NCBI RefSeq assembly: GCF_042453785.1
Contig: NC_091666.1
Coordinates: 24,386,501-24,450,500, forward strand
Direction of reading: 5' to 3'
Origin: Malus domestica
Taxonomy: Eukaryota > Streptophyta > Magnoliopsida > Rosales > Rosaceae
DNA length: 64,000 nt
Shown here piece after piece: positions 23,896-35,149 of this stretch (positions are counted from its first letter, which is position 1; the number at the start of each line of letters is the position of its first letter). The notes beneath the pieces are model-generated. The model was not told where the DNA came from. It made no database searches and was given only the letters and a program-made list of their open reading frames with translations. Made by a program: the position numbers and the translations under genes.

Positions 23896-26605
23896 TCAAA
23901 AGATGTGTTGACTACTGCAGAACTCACTTGACTTGTGGCCGTCAGAAATCACCATGAGCCGCCTCTGCAATACAGCAGCCATAGAAAGGAAAATCGAGCA
24001 CATACCAAACATGATGGTGATGGGAAATGCATTAACCTACAACAAGGAAACCAAATATTTAGATACGAGGAAAAAAGTGCAAATATAATTTTTTGTATAC
24101 CTATGAGAGGCAGAAACCATTCAAGGATGCTCGTGAAATTTTTTGTTTTCATAAAAAGAGCAATTTCTGATTGGTGCAGTTCCAAGGAATCATGAGCAAA
24201 TGCAACCTGATCACTCACATTGTACAGCACAACGCACACAAAGATGTTGAGAGGAATGCGGAAGAAGTTCATGATGGTGCTTCTCGCCTCCTCTGGGATG
24301 TATTGGGACCTCATTTTCATGATAGATGGCCAGAATATTCCCACACAGGCCTCAAATGTGCAGAAGCCAACAAGCTGACAATACCCTGATAATGACATGC
24401 TCCCACCCTTCACATCGGAAGGTGCAATCAAGAACTGCAAAAATTCATAGACAAGTTGATGTCCGTGGTTCAAAAGAAACTAAAATTCATAAATTTGAAG
24501 AAAATTGATAAATTAAAATTCATGACATACGCTTGTCACAATGGGAAGCAGAAGGGAAGCCGCAGAGACTGCAAATACAATCTGCATGTAGCTCTCAACT
24601 CTTAGGGATGAACCTGCCATCAGCCGAGACGCTAAAGAGCTTCCCAACATCGAGGCTAGCATGAATGTTGCAAAAATGAAACCGTGTGGAATCTCCTCAT
24701 CATTTGGGCTCAAAGCAGGAGTCCAGAGGAATACAAAGGTGTACATTGAGCCTTCAAATAGGGACTGTATGGCACCCAGCAAAGCAATTTTCTCATCTGC
24801 TCCAACAGAAAATAATAGAAAAAGAATTTATGAGAAATGCAGAAGAATAAGGTTAAAGTCTAATATTATGAAAGTCAATGACGGAATTAACCACTAATGA
24901 AAAAGGAGCAAGTATCAAAAGAGATAAAAATCAGTGATTCACCGGAAGCAATAGCTATGGCAGCACCCCTGAACTGGGTAAGTAAGTTCTTGTTTTCTGT
25001 ATCATCTCCATAATTTTCACCCCATGATACCATTATAATTGCCATGCCAATTGCCAAAAAGCATGCAGCAGCATCAAATGGAGAAACGGGGCCAAATCCC
25101 AGAGTATCTACCAGAAGATTCCCAAGCAACCCAGCTACTATAGCAATTAGACCATTTCCAAGAAATACAGCCTTAGAGAATGTCAATGAAAGCCACTGTT
25201 GCTCAAAGCCCCTCTGCAAAAATTAAGCAATTGAAGTGAATGAAATTTACTTATATGACACAATGTCTAAGTAACAAAAAAAGATGACTTGAATTGAGCC
25301 CTATGGACCCAATCCAACTTACACCTCCTGGGCCACGCCATAAAACAATGCACATAAGTAGGAAGTCCATAATATCAAAACAAGGATATATTCATTGACA
25401 AATTTGTCACAGTAACTACATATTGGAGACTTTCACAAATACAATCTCCAGAATTGCAATTAATTAGCAGAGCAGTTGCCACACCTTATTATGTTCCGCC
25501 ACAAGCCAAGACTCAAAAGCTGAAAAAAGTAGAGAAGTAGCAATGCCTCCCAATATGCGTCCCAACAATAAAACCTTATAGTCGGGAAAATGTTTGGTGA
25601 AGCAGCTTAGAATGTAAGTTATGCAATACGTAATACATGCCCTCTTCCGACCCCTGGATTTGACATATCGTTATTCAGAATCAATAATGTGATCATGTTA
25701 AGGGACATAAAGCTAATCAACAAGGAAACCTCTTACTGTTTGTCAGCTAGAGATCCAACAATTGTCCCGAACAACATGGATGATCCAAACCCAGCAATAA
25801 AAAGTTGTCCAATGTCCCCCTTGCTGAACCCATACTGGCTGTATAGATAGTAAACATATGGACCCTGCAACCAATCACCAGCTATACCCCACATCCAATT
25901 CGATGAGATCCAGAAATGATACAACATATTGAGTATTATTCCCAATGTAAAGCATCGATCTACTTCAATTCCGAGCAATTTTCAAAGACTACAATACTCT
26001 TGAGACCAAAAAGGTTGATGTTACCATAATCAATGCAATGAAGTCCACTACAAGCAAAACATCCCGAAACCACGGTATAAAGTACACAAATTGTATAATC
26101 AAGAATCATAAGGGTTTTCCTATCACTTTGCTGTCGAATCAAGATACTGTAAATTGTAGAATAATCTCTAATTTTAGTTCAATTGGGTTTTCCTATCCCT
26201 TCACAATGGAATCAAAAACAACAAATTCGATCCCAAACGAAGTCCACTACAACCAAAAGATTCAGAAACAGCACAACCAATTACATAAATCACCACCCCA
26301 AGCAACTGTAAATTTTGAATCTATAATTTTAATCCAATTGGGTTTTCACATCACTCCACCATCCAATAAAAAAACAGCAAATTCGGTCCAAACATTCAAA
26401 TCTAAAGGAAACCCAGATAAAAAAAAGACGAAGAAATGGCAGATCCGGACGTACCCATCATGAGAGAGTATATGAGGAGGTAATTGTTCTTGAAGGCATT
26501 GAAAGCAGAGGTGGTATGAATGCGATCTTTGTTGTTCTTGCTCAGCTCGAGAGCTGCCACCACCGCTGCCATTCCCCCGAACAGAAGGATGTAGAACAAC
26601 TCCAT
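23896..26605 (-). CDS. MFS protein, MFSD5/molybdate-anion transporter-like
   Basis: Twelve-helix-type major facilitator of the plant MFSD5-like (MOT2-type) group, annotated elsewhere as molybdate-anion transporter; substrate in this plant is not shown by sequence. Seven exons on the minus strand: 26605-26455, 25881-25737, 25653-25485, 25213-24943, 24796-24531, 24434-24219, 24036-23896, giving 452 residues. It starts MELFYILLFGGMAAVVAALEL and has the MFS loop motif GSLADKQGRKR between helices 2 and 3, then NDEEIPHGFIFATFM and LPIVTSFLIAP in the second half. The C-terminus after ISDGHK is short and polar. All splice phases match. Arabidopsis At4g27720, a relative, sits beside OPT6 (recall), so an OPT next to this family may be an old arrangement. 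Confidence 0.9.
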
Positions 26606-26719
26606 TGCTGCTGCTGCTGCGAGCTCTCAGTCTCTCTCTCTAAAACCCAGAAAACAAAAGGGAATCGATGAGAGAGAGAGAGGGGGGAGCGAGTGGGAGC
26701 GAGTGTTGAGTAGTTGAGA

Positions 26720-26730
26720 AGCTTATAAAG
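26720..26730 (-). promoter_or_regulatory. TATA-like box of the MFS gene
   Basis: On the minus strand the sequence reads CCTTTATAAGC about 120 bp before the ATG at 26605, with a GA-rich leader (26669-26682) between. Position and sequence fit a core promoter, though it was not tested. Confidence 0.4.
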
Positions 26731-26997
26731 GACCGGGTACCAACTGTGAAACGGACGCGGAGTGGAATGCGAAGTTTAGGTGGTGGGAATGCGATTTGTT
26801 GAATTGAAAAAAGGGGTTCAAGATTTCCCGGGGAATCCAATTCCCGCAAATCTCACACCGGTTTTGATCCGATGGGTTTGCTGACCGTGTCTACTATGTT
26901 TTCTATTTCTTTTCTTTTCCTTTCTTTTCCCTTTTCCGCTTCCTCTCTTTTATTTTCAATTCTAAACCGGGGTAAATTTATAATATTCTTTTTCATA

Positions 26998-27112
26998 TAT
27001 AGGTGAAATGTTCGATTTCTGTCAAATATGAATTTAAATCATATTATTGCTAGTCCATTGTGGTACTAAGCTTACCTCCTCCATTTTAATATAGATAATA
27101 ACATTTGTCAAA
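26998..27112 (+). mobile_element. SINE fragment, copy 3
   Basis: The 3' part of the SINE family of 5697-5872: GTTCGATTT (B-box remnant), then TATTATTGCTAGTCCATTGTG, then CCTCC, then ATAGATAATA and a short A-rich tail. The 5' A-box part is missing. Confidence 0.55.
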
Positions 27113-28739
27113 AAAAAGAAGGTAAATTTGAGGCTTTTTAACCAAAATGGTCTATAAAATTGTCAAAACTCCTCACTTGGGTCCTTGGATTTGAAATCAA
27201 TAGAAGTAATACTTGAGTTTGTCCACCATCAATCATTTTGATCATTCCGTGAGAAATTCTGCTAAATAAGGATCAAAATAACAAAAATACTCTTAATTCT
27301 TAAAGACCAAAATGAAGAGTTATGTCAACCTTATTAACTATTTTAGCTTAAAAAACCAAAATTTGAAACCCAAGATCTAATATAGTTTTTACTTAAGTCA
27401 TTGCTTATATTAGTTGTATATGGGCGCGTAAGTTGATTTTAGTCGTCAATTCAAATGATTTATGTAGGACGCACATGTATCAACAAGGTCGTATCTCTTG
27501 CAAGTTCAAAAATTTGCGTCCCATTTTCAAGAAATGCTTCAACAATATAAAAGTAATACATACAAAATTACTAAAAATGAATTAAAATGTTGGTTACAAA
27601 CTTGTCATTCCAAATTCCCTCAAGAAAACATCCACATACAAACTAAATCTTTAAGTTGACAAATTGGTATAGTAATTGGTAAGAGCAAGATAGTGCATTA
27701 GGCAGGGTGCACATAATTAAGAAAAAGGTTAAAATGCAGTGATCCACTTTATTTGGGAGATTAAATTTGTTAATGCTCCACAACCTATATGTTCTAGGAG
27801 ATTAGTGCATATAAGCCAACTATATGGACAAACACTTGCAACGCCATTTCTTATTCGTGGTAAACATGTCAACATCTTCTCTTTGACTTGGTCGGTTTTT
27901 TTTCCATTTGCCTACTGCCTTGTTGTTTTTGACCCAAAAAGAGTCGGCATTCAACTTGTCGCGGAAAATTAACCCCCTAAAAAGAGTCGGCAATCAACTC
28001 CTTTTTTCAACATTTGCCAAGCTTATTCCGATTTAGAGCGTGTAAAAAGAAAATAAGAGTCGGCAATCACTATAAAAATATATATTTCTTTGCCTCCTAT
28101 CCAGTCCCTCTAAGAGCATTTCTAATGGGGGCAGTATCCTCTAAGAGGTTATCGCATTTTCAACCTTAACGAGACATTTCATCCTTAATGAGCCTAAAAA
28201 TGGGACTAGATACACCACTGAAGCTAGCAAATTCCTTTTTTGGGTAGCATAAAATCGGGCTACATCTAACCCCAAAAAACAATGGGTCCTACAAAAAAAA
28301 GTAGCAACCCATGTGAGCAAAAATTCTATCACTCTCCATCCACTTGCGAATACACTTATATTCTTCTTTTATTCTTTTTTTAATTCTTTTTTCTTATTGT
28401 TCTTGCAATTTGGCTAATTAATGATTGTTTTAAATTCCATAAGAATTAAAATTTCAAATTGATTTAACGTTCATGGACATTGATGGGTGAAATTTTCAAA
28501 TTTTTTTTTTCAAAATTGTATGATACTAATTTACCTATTGGTGCTAGGTAAATTGTTGTGTTATAAGTGAAAATCAAATTATTTCATAGGGCAAAGCGGG
28601 GGTTTGTTTCTTTCAACGGATGAGATTAACATAAGGGAATTTAATCCAATGAACGATTCATAAGTGATGAAATCTAACTTTGTCACAATTTGAACTTTTT
28701 AGGTTGAAGGGTTCATAAATTTTTTTTTTTAAGATAGCA

Positions 28740-29120
28740 CGTCTAAAAATCAACTTAAGAAAAGCTACAACAACAAAGCATTTTCCCACTAAGTATAGTC
28801 GGCTACATAAATCTTAAAACGTCATTATGCTCGGTTCTGTGTCACGTCTTCCATTAGATCCAAGTACTCTAAGTCTTTTTTTAGAGTCTCTTACAAAATC
28901 CTTCTATGTCTTCCTATAACCCTTCGGTCCTGAATCTCTGTCTCGTAATCACATTTTCTAACCGGAGTGTCAGTAGGTCTTCGTTTCATATGTCTAAACC
29001 ATCATAACCGGTTTCTCTCATCTTTCCTTCAATTTCGGCTACTCCTACTTTACCTCAGATATCCTCATTCCTAATCTTATATTTTCTAGTGTGCCCACAC
29101 ATCCAACAAAGCATAATGTG
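28740..29120 (-). mobile_element. 3' end of an RTE-type LINE (truncated, decayed)
   Basis: On the minus strand this reads as the end of a plant RTE reverse transcriptase: WMCGHTRKYKIRNEDI, then GKVGVAEIEGKMRE, then, past a frameshift, pieces matching the usual RPxDAPVRKCD ... GRGRPRKT ... DLEYLDL ending, here mutated. Several stops. The element is 5' truncated and there is no clear poly-A tail. Confidence 0.7.
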
Positions 29121-30073
29121 AAACCCTATCCCACATGGATTGAACTTTATATCAACACGAATCTGATCCATGATGTTTATGATATTAAAGAACCATTTGG
29201 ATTGAAGATTATGAGTTGATTACTCAAATGAACTTAACCAGTACTTTAGACACTAAGCGTGATCATTTATCTTCGTGAGAGTAAAGATAAATTGATATTT
29301 GGTCCAGAAGTACCACATCTTAGTGAAGTATATGTCTTATTGTATTTAGCACAATACACTTAAATTTATTGATATCTCCGATAAATTACAGACATGTGCA
29401 TACACATAAGTTAAAACAAACAAACAGGAGGGAGCCTTCACAAATGTTGCTCATATGAAACCTCAGTACTAGGCAGAACCCTAGAAAGGAGAGGCACTGA
29501 AGATGGATCATGTGACGCACTAAAGGAAGAAGAGGCACAAAAGGTTGATTATGGTGCATCAGTGCTTAGTAAAACTCCAGACGACAAGGGCAACTTAAGA
29601 AAAGCTAACACAATAAAAATAAAAAATTAAAAAAACCTATGTCTGTGTAAGTTTATTTTACATTGCCGGTTCCAAGCCTGTATAAAAGAGAAGGGGAAAG
29701 GCGTCAGGTAGTCTACACAGCTAACAATTTTATTTTGAGTCAAATCTTTATAATTAAGAAAAGTTAACACACAAAAAAAATATAGCATCACTTAATCAAA
29801 TTACTACATAAATAAATATATGTCTCATATAGAACCCGAAAGATATAGCCTCTCATTGGAAGAGATTCTTTTATAAAGTCCTAAAAATTCTTCGAAACTC
29901 TAAAATTAACTATATCTACCATTTTTCCAGCTCTTCGTAGAGCCCTCACTGAGGATATAATTATGTAATTTGGCCGGCAGTCTGCCCTTTATTATGAAAA
30001 CACCCATGGGCCCAATACAACTACAAAAGAAGAAGAAAACGAAAAATTTACAAAAAAAGTGTGTTTTCAACAA

Positions 30074-30195
30074 CGTCCCTTTTCATTCGCTCCAGTACTT
30101 CTTCTCATCCTCCTGCTCATCATCCATACCGTCCCTTTTCATTCGCTCCAGTACTTCTCATCAGCATCCTTCTCATCCTCCTGCTCATCATCCAT
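30074..30195 (-). repeat. 56-bp tandem duplication across the aldolase stop codon
   Basis: Two copies of a unit starting CGTCCCTTTTCATTCGCTCC begin at 30074 and 30130. The coding-side copy carries a 9-10 bp insertion (CATCAGCATC). Read on the minus strand, the copy downstream of the stop would again encode an acidic tail ending MDDEQEDEK...YWSE. The stop TGA at 30139-30141 lies in the junction. Confidence 0.85.
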
Positions 30196-31218
30196 ACCGT
30201 CCATCAAGCTCATCTTGAACCTCTTCACGTCCTCCACCGCCGCGCCCCTAAACAGCCCAACATCAACGGCTCCCGACACCATGTGGTATCCACGTGTCCC
30301 CAAATCGCGAGGCCCATCGTGGGGCATAGCGAACCCAGCCAAGTAGGCCCCACCCTCTTTCGGGTCGGATCCCAGCGCGGCCTTCTCGGCTGCCTCCATC
30401 ATTTTCCTCACCTTCTTGTTCGCCGGGTCCCACAGGTACCCCATGCTGGCGCTCAGATCCAACGGCCCCATCTGAATACAGTCGACCCCGTCAACGGTCG
30501 CGATGTCCTCCGCGTGCTTCACGCCCTCCTCGCTCTCCACCTGGCACATGATCAGCAGCTGGTTCTCGTAATTACTCAAATACCCCTCGTCGATGCCGTA
30601 GCTGGAGGCGCGAACTACGGTATGGGCGGATCCGCGGACGCCGGCGGGAGGGAAGCGGCAGTAGGAGACGGCCTTCTTGGCGGCCTTGGAGGATTCGATC
30701 ATGGGGAACATGATGCCTTGTGGGCCCAGATCTAGGGCTTTCTTGGCCCAAGTTGCGGAGGTCTCGGGCAAGCGAAGAATGGCGGGGGTTTGGGTGGAGG
30801 CCAGGGCGTGGAGGCAGGAGAGGGCTTCGGGTATGCCACCGTGGCCGTGCTCCATGTCGACGACGACGAAGTCGTAGCCGGAGAGGCCAGCGATCTCGGC
30901 GAGGGTGGGGCAGAAGGAGAGGAGGAAGAGGCCGTATAGGGTCTCGCCATTTTGGAGGCGGGACTTGAGGGTTAGTGGGGAGGGGGAGATGGAGGTGGTG
31001 GTGGTGGTGGTGATTGTGGTTGTGGCGGTGGAGGAGTGGTCGGAGGAGGCGGTGGATTTGATTGAGAAGGTGGTGGGTTTGGTGGTGCGGTTTAGGGTTT
31101 TGATTGGGGAGATGGAATTGGGTTTGATAGGGATGACGGCGATGGGTTTCCTGAGGGCCGGTGGGGTAGTAGGTTTGGTTGTTCTGACGGCGGCGGCGGA
31201 GTAAGTCAGTGTGGCCAT
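30139..31218 (-). CDS. Plastid HpcH/HpaI aldolase/citrate lyase-like protein
   Basis: Class II (metal-dependent) pyruvate aldolase fold, related to 2,4-dihydroxyhept-2-ene-1,7-dioate aldolase; plant copies such as At4g10750 have no firmly known substrate. Single exon, 359 residues. Residues 1 to about 78 are Ser/Thr-rich with few acids and look like a chloroplast transit peptide. The domain begins at NGETLYGLFLLSFCPTLAEI (90-109). Expected catalytic and metal residues are visible: H124 in DMEHGH, E228 in QVES and D254 in GPLDLSASMG. The last 20 residues are very acidic and arise next to a tandem duplication. Same strand as MYG1, 563 bp upstream. Function in vivo open. Confidence 0.92.
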   Translation of the reverse strand: MATLTYSAAAVRTTKPTTPPALRKPIAVIPIKPNSISPIKTLNRTTKPTTFSIKSTASSDHSSTATTTITTTTTTSISPSPLTLKSRLQNGETLYGLFLLSFCPTLAEIAGLSGYDFVVVDMEHGHGGIPEALSCLHALASTQTPAILRLPETSATWAKKALDLGPQGIMFPMIESSKAAKKAVSYCRFPPAGVRGSAHTVVRASSYGIDEGYLSNYENQLLIMCQVESEEGVKHAEDIATVDGVDCIQMGPLDLSASMGYLWDPANKKVRKMMEAAEKAALGSDPKEGGAYLAGFAMPHDGPRDLGTRGYHMVSGAVDVGLFRGAAVEDVKRFKMSLMDGMDDEQEDEKDADEKYWSE

Positions 31219-31781
31219 GTTTGCCGGTTGGGATTTTAGGTAATGGGAGAAGGCTGTAACTTTTCACTTCACTGACGTGTGAGCTACTGAGCTGTGTGTT
31301 ATGACGCAGATTAATTTTGGGTGGTAGGAGTGAGGTTGTCACGTGTGCACGTGCATGTTGGACTCTAGGTGCTCTTGAGTGTGTCATCTAGCTTCACCGT
31401 TTCATGCAAGTCTTTCTCGTCTTCGGATTATCCCCGTCTCGTCAGGTGACGGGAATTGGGTTTAAGCTTTGTTTAACCCATCAAATGCTAAACAGATAGA
31501 TACTTACCAGTCATTGACAAAGAAACATCAATACAATTAATGTCTTCCACAATCCATATACCAGTTTTGATTCTGTAATTGCTGAATAAAACGTTTACCT
31601 AATTCAACTTAATCCGGAAACTTATCATCGAATACAATATCAGAAAACGCAGTTGGGAGGCAAAATTGGTCCCGAGGAAAACTAAATAGAGGCTAATGTA
31701 AGAGAAATTAGCCAAGACGTAGCTGAAATGCCCAAGATTTAGTAAGCTGAATTAGTAACACGCCGACGCAAGTCAATCTGC

Positions 31782-34270
31782 TCAATCAAACTTCAAGCTC
31801 GCTTTCGCCATGGCAAGAGCACCTTCATAAGTTTGATTTCCTCCGATAAATCCACTCATGTGAACAAAAACACATCCGGGAATCCCAGCCTCCTTCGAGA
31901 GCTCCTCATCCCTAAGCCCTCGCCATTTTGATGCAAGAGCCTTTCGGCTCTCAAAACTTTCAGGAGCAACTGCCACCGCCTGAACTCTCCAGTGTTTGCT
32001 CCTATCATCCTGCATATCGTTTTATTGTGATAACAAAATTAGGGCTCTTCTCCAGATAAAAATTGCAGACCTTATTAGCTGCATAACTAAATGGAACGTA
32101 AAGGTCACAGAAGACATTCAAATTTTGTTCTAGGTAAGATGAGGAGATATCATACATTTGAAATGAGGCCAGAAAGCCATGCAAGTATACACTACGCTCC
32201 AAATGATTCCAATAGCTCTATAAAGAAGCTAAAAATATTTCGGACTTGCAAGGAAAGAACTTGCTTATTTACAGGCAAACAAGTTTCCTAATGCCAATAC
32301 TCTCTTAACATGTACCGTATCCAATGTTGCGACTCAGTTTCCTAATATTTTCTTTGCGGATAATATAATCACAAGCAGGAATTTCCCGAATTTCCTTTCT
32401 ACCACCTTAATGCATTCATACTTCGCACATATTAATGGAAGGAATAATTATAGGGTAGTGCTATCCACACACCCATTTTTACTTATCACTCACTCCTCTC
32501 AATTTTCAGCCGTTGGATCGAATGAATTGAAGAAGATCAATGGCAAAAAATTAACAAGGGTGTGTGGGAGATAAAAAATGGGTATGTGAATAGTACTATC
32601 CAAATTATATTAAGAAAGAAGAGAGCATGGACATCAGATAGATAATGGTACCTGATAAAGAACATATTTGATGGGCGGCTCAATCTTCATCTCCTCTTCA
32701 AGTTCATATAAATGAAGTTTCCACTGCAGGGAATAAAAAATATATAAACCGCTCAAACAGTTGAATGTAATGAAGAAATTGTAAAACCAATAGCATTAGA
32801 CAATGATTTGAGAAAACTTAAACCTAACAGTATTTAATTAGCAAAAATAATACACCATTGCATACTTACAGGGCAAAATCGATTCATAACCATGATTTCT
32901 CCACTAGGATCAACACTCCATCTTGCTAAGAGACACTCCATTACAATAGACCGTGCTGGTAACCATGATTTTGCATGAAATCGGACACTCTGAAATTGGA
33001 AAAAGGACCATTAAAAAGGGATGCTTAAAATAAATCCCCATAGCACACAACCTCAACAAAGCTTTAATCCCTTCTATTTGGTTATGTGCTCGATTCAAGA
33101 GAAATATAGTGCATAAGAATGTTAATGTGAATTTATTAGTGAAGAAGTAAAGAGAATATTCCATATTTCTGTTAAGTCTTAACAAAAGAAAGGCATACAC
33201 TTAAAAACTCGCTGCCCGCCAGTTCCATTGCTCGTTGAAAGGCTTCATTCTCCTTTTCAGACGATTGATCGGGATCTATCCAATCCAAATTCAACCTGCC
33301 TACCCTTGAAGACAAGTGTGTGTTATTCACATATCTTGGAGGCTGGTCCGTATCATACTGATTGATCCCATTGTCAACAGCATCAATTGCCTGTTACAAG
33401 TAATCACGGCAAAAATGGCATCCTTACAATGGTTTTGTTCTAATTTGTAACATAACAGGTTTTCAGCATCAACACATCCGTTCAATTTCAAATTAAGTTA
33501 AAAACTTAAAGGTCGCACGGCCCCATTCTACTTTCACGTAGAATAAGAAGAAAAGATGCAGAATTTAGTAGTACCTCCATAAAGCTTTTGTACACAGCCA
33601 AGAATAACCTATGCACATCGAGGTGACCTTCATCGACCTGAAGCTCCTTCGCTATTATTTCCTTCCCGAAATGCTTCAAACAGATTTGTACACAAGAATA
33701 GTTACGCATTTGCAAATCCCATTACTTAAATCCCTAAAAAGATATGACCTTTTGAAGCACATACCTTGTAAACCAGACCAGCACTACTCAGCTTAGTCTT
33801 AAACCCATGCCCAAAAACCTCCTCGAAACCCTTCTGGTGATGATCGTATCGATCCCGACTAGGATCATACACACCCCCAACATCAAGCACAGCATCCAGA
33901 CCCTCCAAAACCTAAAACCCTCAAACAAACAATAACAACGACAATAAGAAATCACAAATTGGTTTCAAATTTCAACCAAGTAACTTCATTTATCACCGAT
34001 TTTCTCGGGAAAGTGGAAAAGGGATGAAAAAAAAACCTTGGGGTCGCGGGTGCGGACGATTTCGGCGTTAGAGAACTTGTCGGTTAGGCGAATCATGAAG
34101 CAGCCGAGGGCTTCGTCGCAGTGGAAGCTACCGTTGTGGGTCCCGACTCGCTTAGCTGAAGTGGTGGCGGCCATGAGAGAGCGGGAGAGGTGCAGATGTA
34201 GGCGGTGGTAGTGGGCGGGGAAGGCGATAGGGAATGTGTGCTTAAACCCCCTGCCTACTAGCGGAAGCAT
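31782..34270 (-). CDS. MYG1: MYG1 family exonuclease (UPF0160)
   Basis: DHH-type 3'-5' RNA exonuclease; the animal protein acts in both mitochondria and nucleus/nucleolus. Seven exons on the minus strand: 34270-34037, 33911-33765, 33673-33575, 33390-33199, 32989-32870, 32723-32652, 32009-31782; 363 residues. Metal-site motifs are intact: HNGSFHCDEALG (45-56), DVGG (88-91) and DHH (101-103). The C-terminus CVFVHMSGFIGGNQTYEGA is typical of the family. The first ATG gives a basic, aromatic leader of 32 residues resembling a mitochondrial presequence; a second in-frame Met (residue 33, MAATTSAKRVGTHNG) would give a form without it. Exon 4 may end two ways; the GTATGC donor at 33198 is used here because it keeps frame. 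Confidence 0.95.
32458..32605. mobile_element. MITE, GTGCTATCCACACACCC family, copy 1 (MYG1 intron)
   Basis: It has inverted ends: GTAGTGCTATCCACACACCC on the left and, from the right on the other strand, GGATAGTACTATTCACATACCC. It lies in the intron between MYG1 exons 6 and 7. Related copies are at 38552-38708 and 56770-56912. About 150 bp, no coding capacity. Confidence 0.7.
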
Positions 34271-35149
34271 GCCTTAGCGGGGAATTCAACAGTCGGGACT
34301 TATTTCTACTATTTTAATTATTAATTTTACCATTTGTTCAAAAATTATTAATTTTACCATTAACTTCTTAACAATATATTGAGAAATGCTAAGAGTCAAA
34401 ATGTCCACATCACGCAAGTGATCATTTACCGCAGCAGTAGAAAGGTATTGTATACATGCATAATGGCGTGATTTCAAACTCTAACCGATGATTAATATAA
34501 TATCTAACTTATTAAAGCTATCGTTCAACTCAAAAAATAAAAAATAAATAAATGTCCATATCGGTAATAACAATAAAAAAGACAGTATTAGTGTTTTCTA
34601 ATCGAAATGCCAATATGCTAGGAAGGGTGGACGAGCTTCAAATAATTTTAATTAATTATGAAATATTTTTATTGGTTTAAACATTTATTATAATTAATTG
34701 TTGATTGTGTGCCCGTTGCAATTTGTCTTCTATCCTATCTTTTTAATTTTCATGTCAACATTACAAAATATTGAGCCAAATAAAAACTCTTAATCACTTG
34801 CGTTTCAAGACCCTTGCCTTCTCCAATTTCAAATTAGGATTTTTTTTATGGAAACTTTAACGAAAAGCTTCTGGTAGTGTTCATTTTAACAAAAAATCAT
34901 ATTTTTACACTAAAAAGTTAATTCTGGTATTATTCATTTTACCTTTTATTTTATCTTTATGGTTAAAATTCAAAGTTTTAAGCATTTTTTATTAGTGTTT
35001 TTTTTTTTTATATTATGTCAACTCCAATTTCAAATAAGTAAATGGTAATTAAACATGAAAAGTTTGGGGTGAGTGGTGAGTGGTGAGTGGTGAGTACTTG
35101 CGCAAACAAAACATGAAATCGGATAAACAAAATCCTCCAAAACTCCACC
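34271..35149. other. Divergent intergenic region MYG1 / plastid protein
   Basis: The upstream regions of two genes that point away from each other. It contains an AT-rich MITE-like stretch at about 34845-35000 whose reverse complement resembles 59350-59455 (blocks AAACTTT...TTTTAAC..AAGGA/T and AGTACC). A GAGTGGTGAGTGGT repeat sits at 35071-35095. Confidence 0.5.

Larger units (their letters stand above)
26731..30138. other. Repeat-bearing intergenic region MFS-HpcH
   Basis: Head-to-tail spacing between two minus-strand genes. It holds a SINE fragment (26998-27112), an RTE-type LINE tail (28740-29120), a short Harbinger-MITE-like end near 28110-28150 (AAGAGCATTTCTAATGGGG) and otherwise AT-rich sequence without gene-like frames. 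Confidence 0.55.

Noticed and set aside
30061-31204. Long open frames on the plus strand opposite the aldolase (224, 99 codons)
   Set aside because: They are antisense shadows of a GC-rich, intronless gene whose minus-strand product is a well-conserved enzyme.
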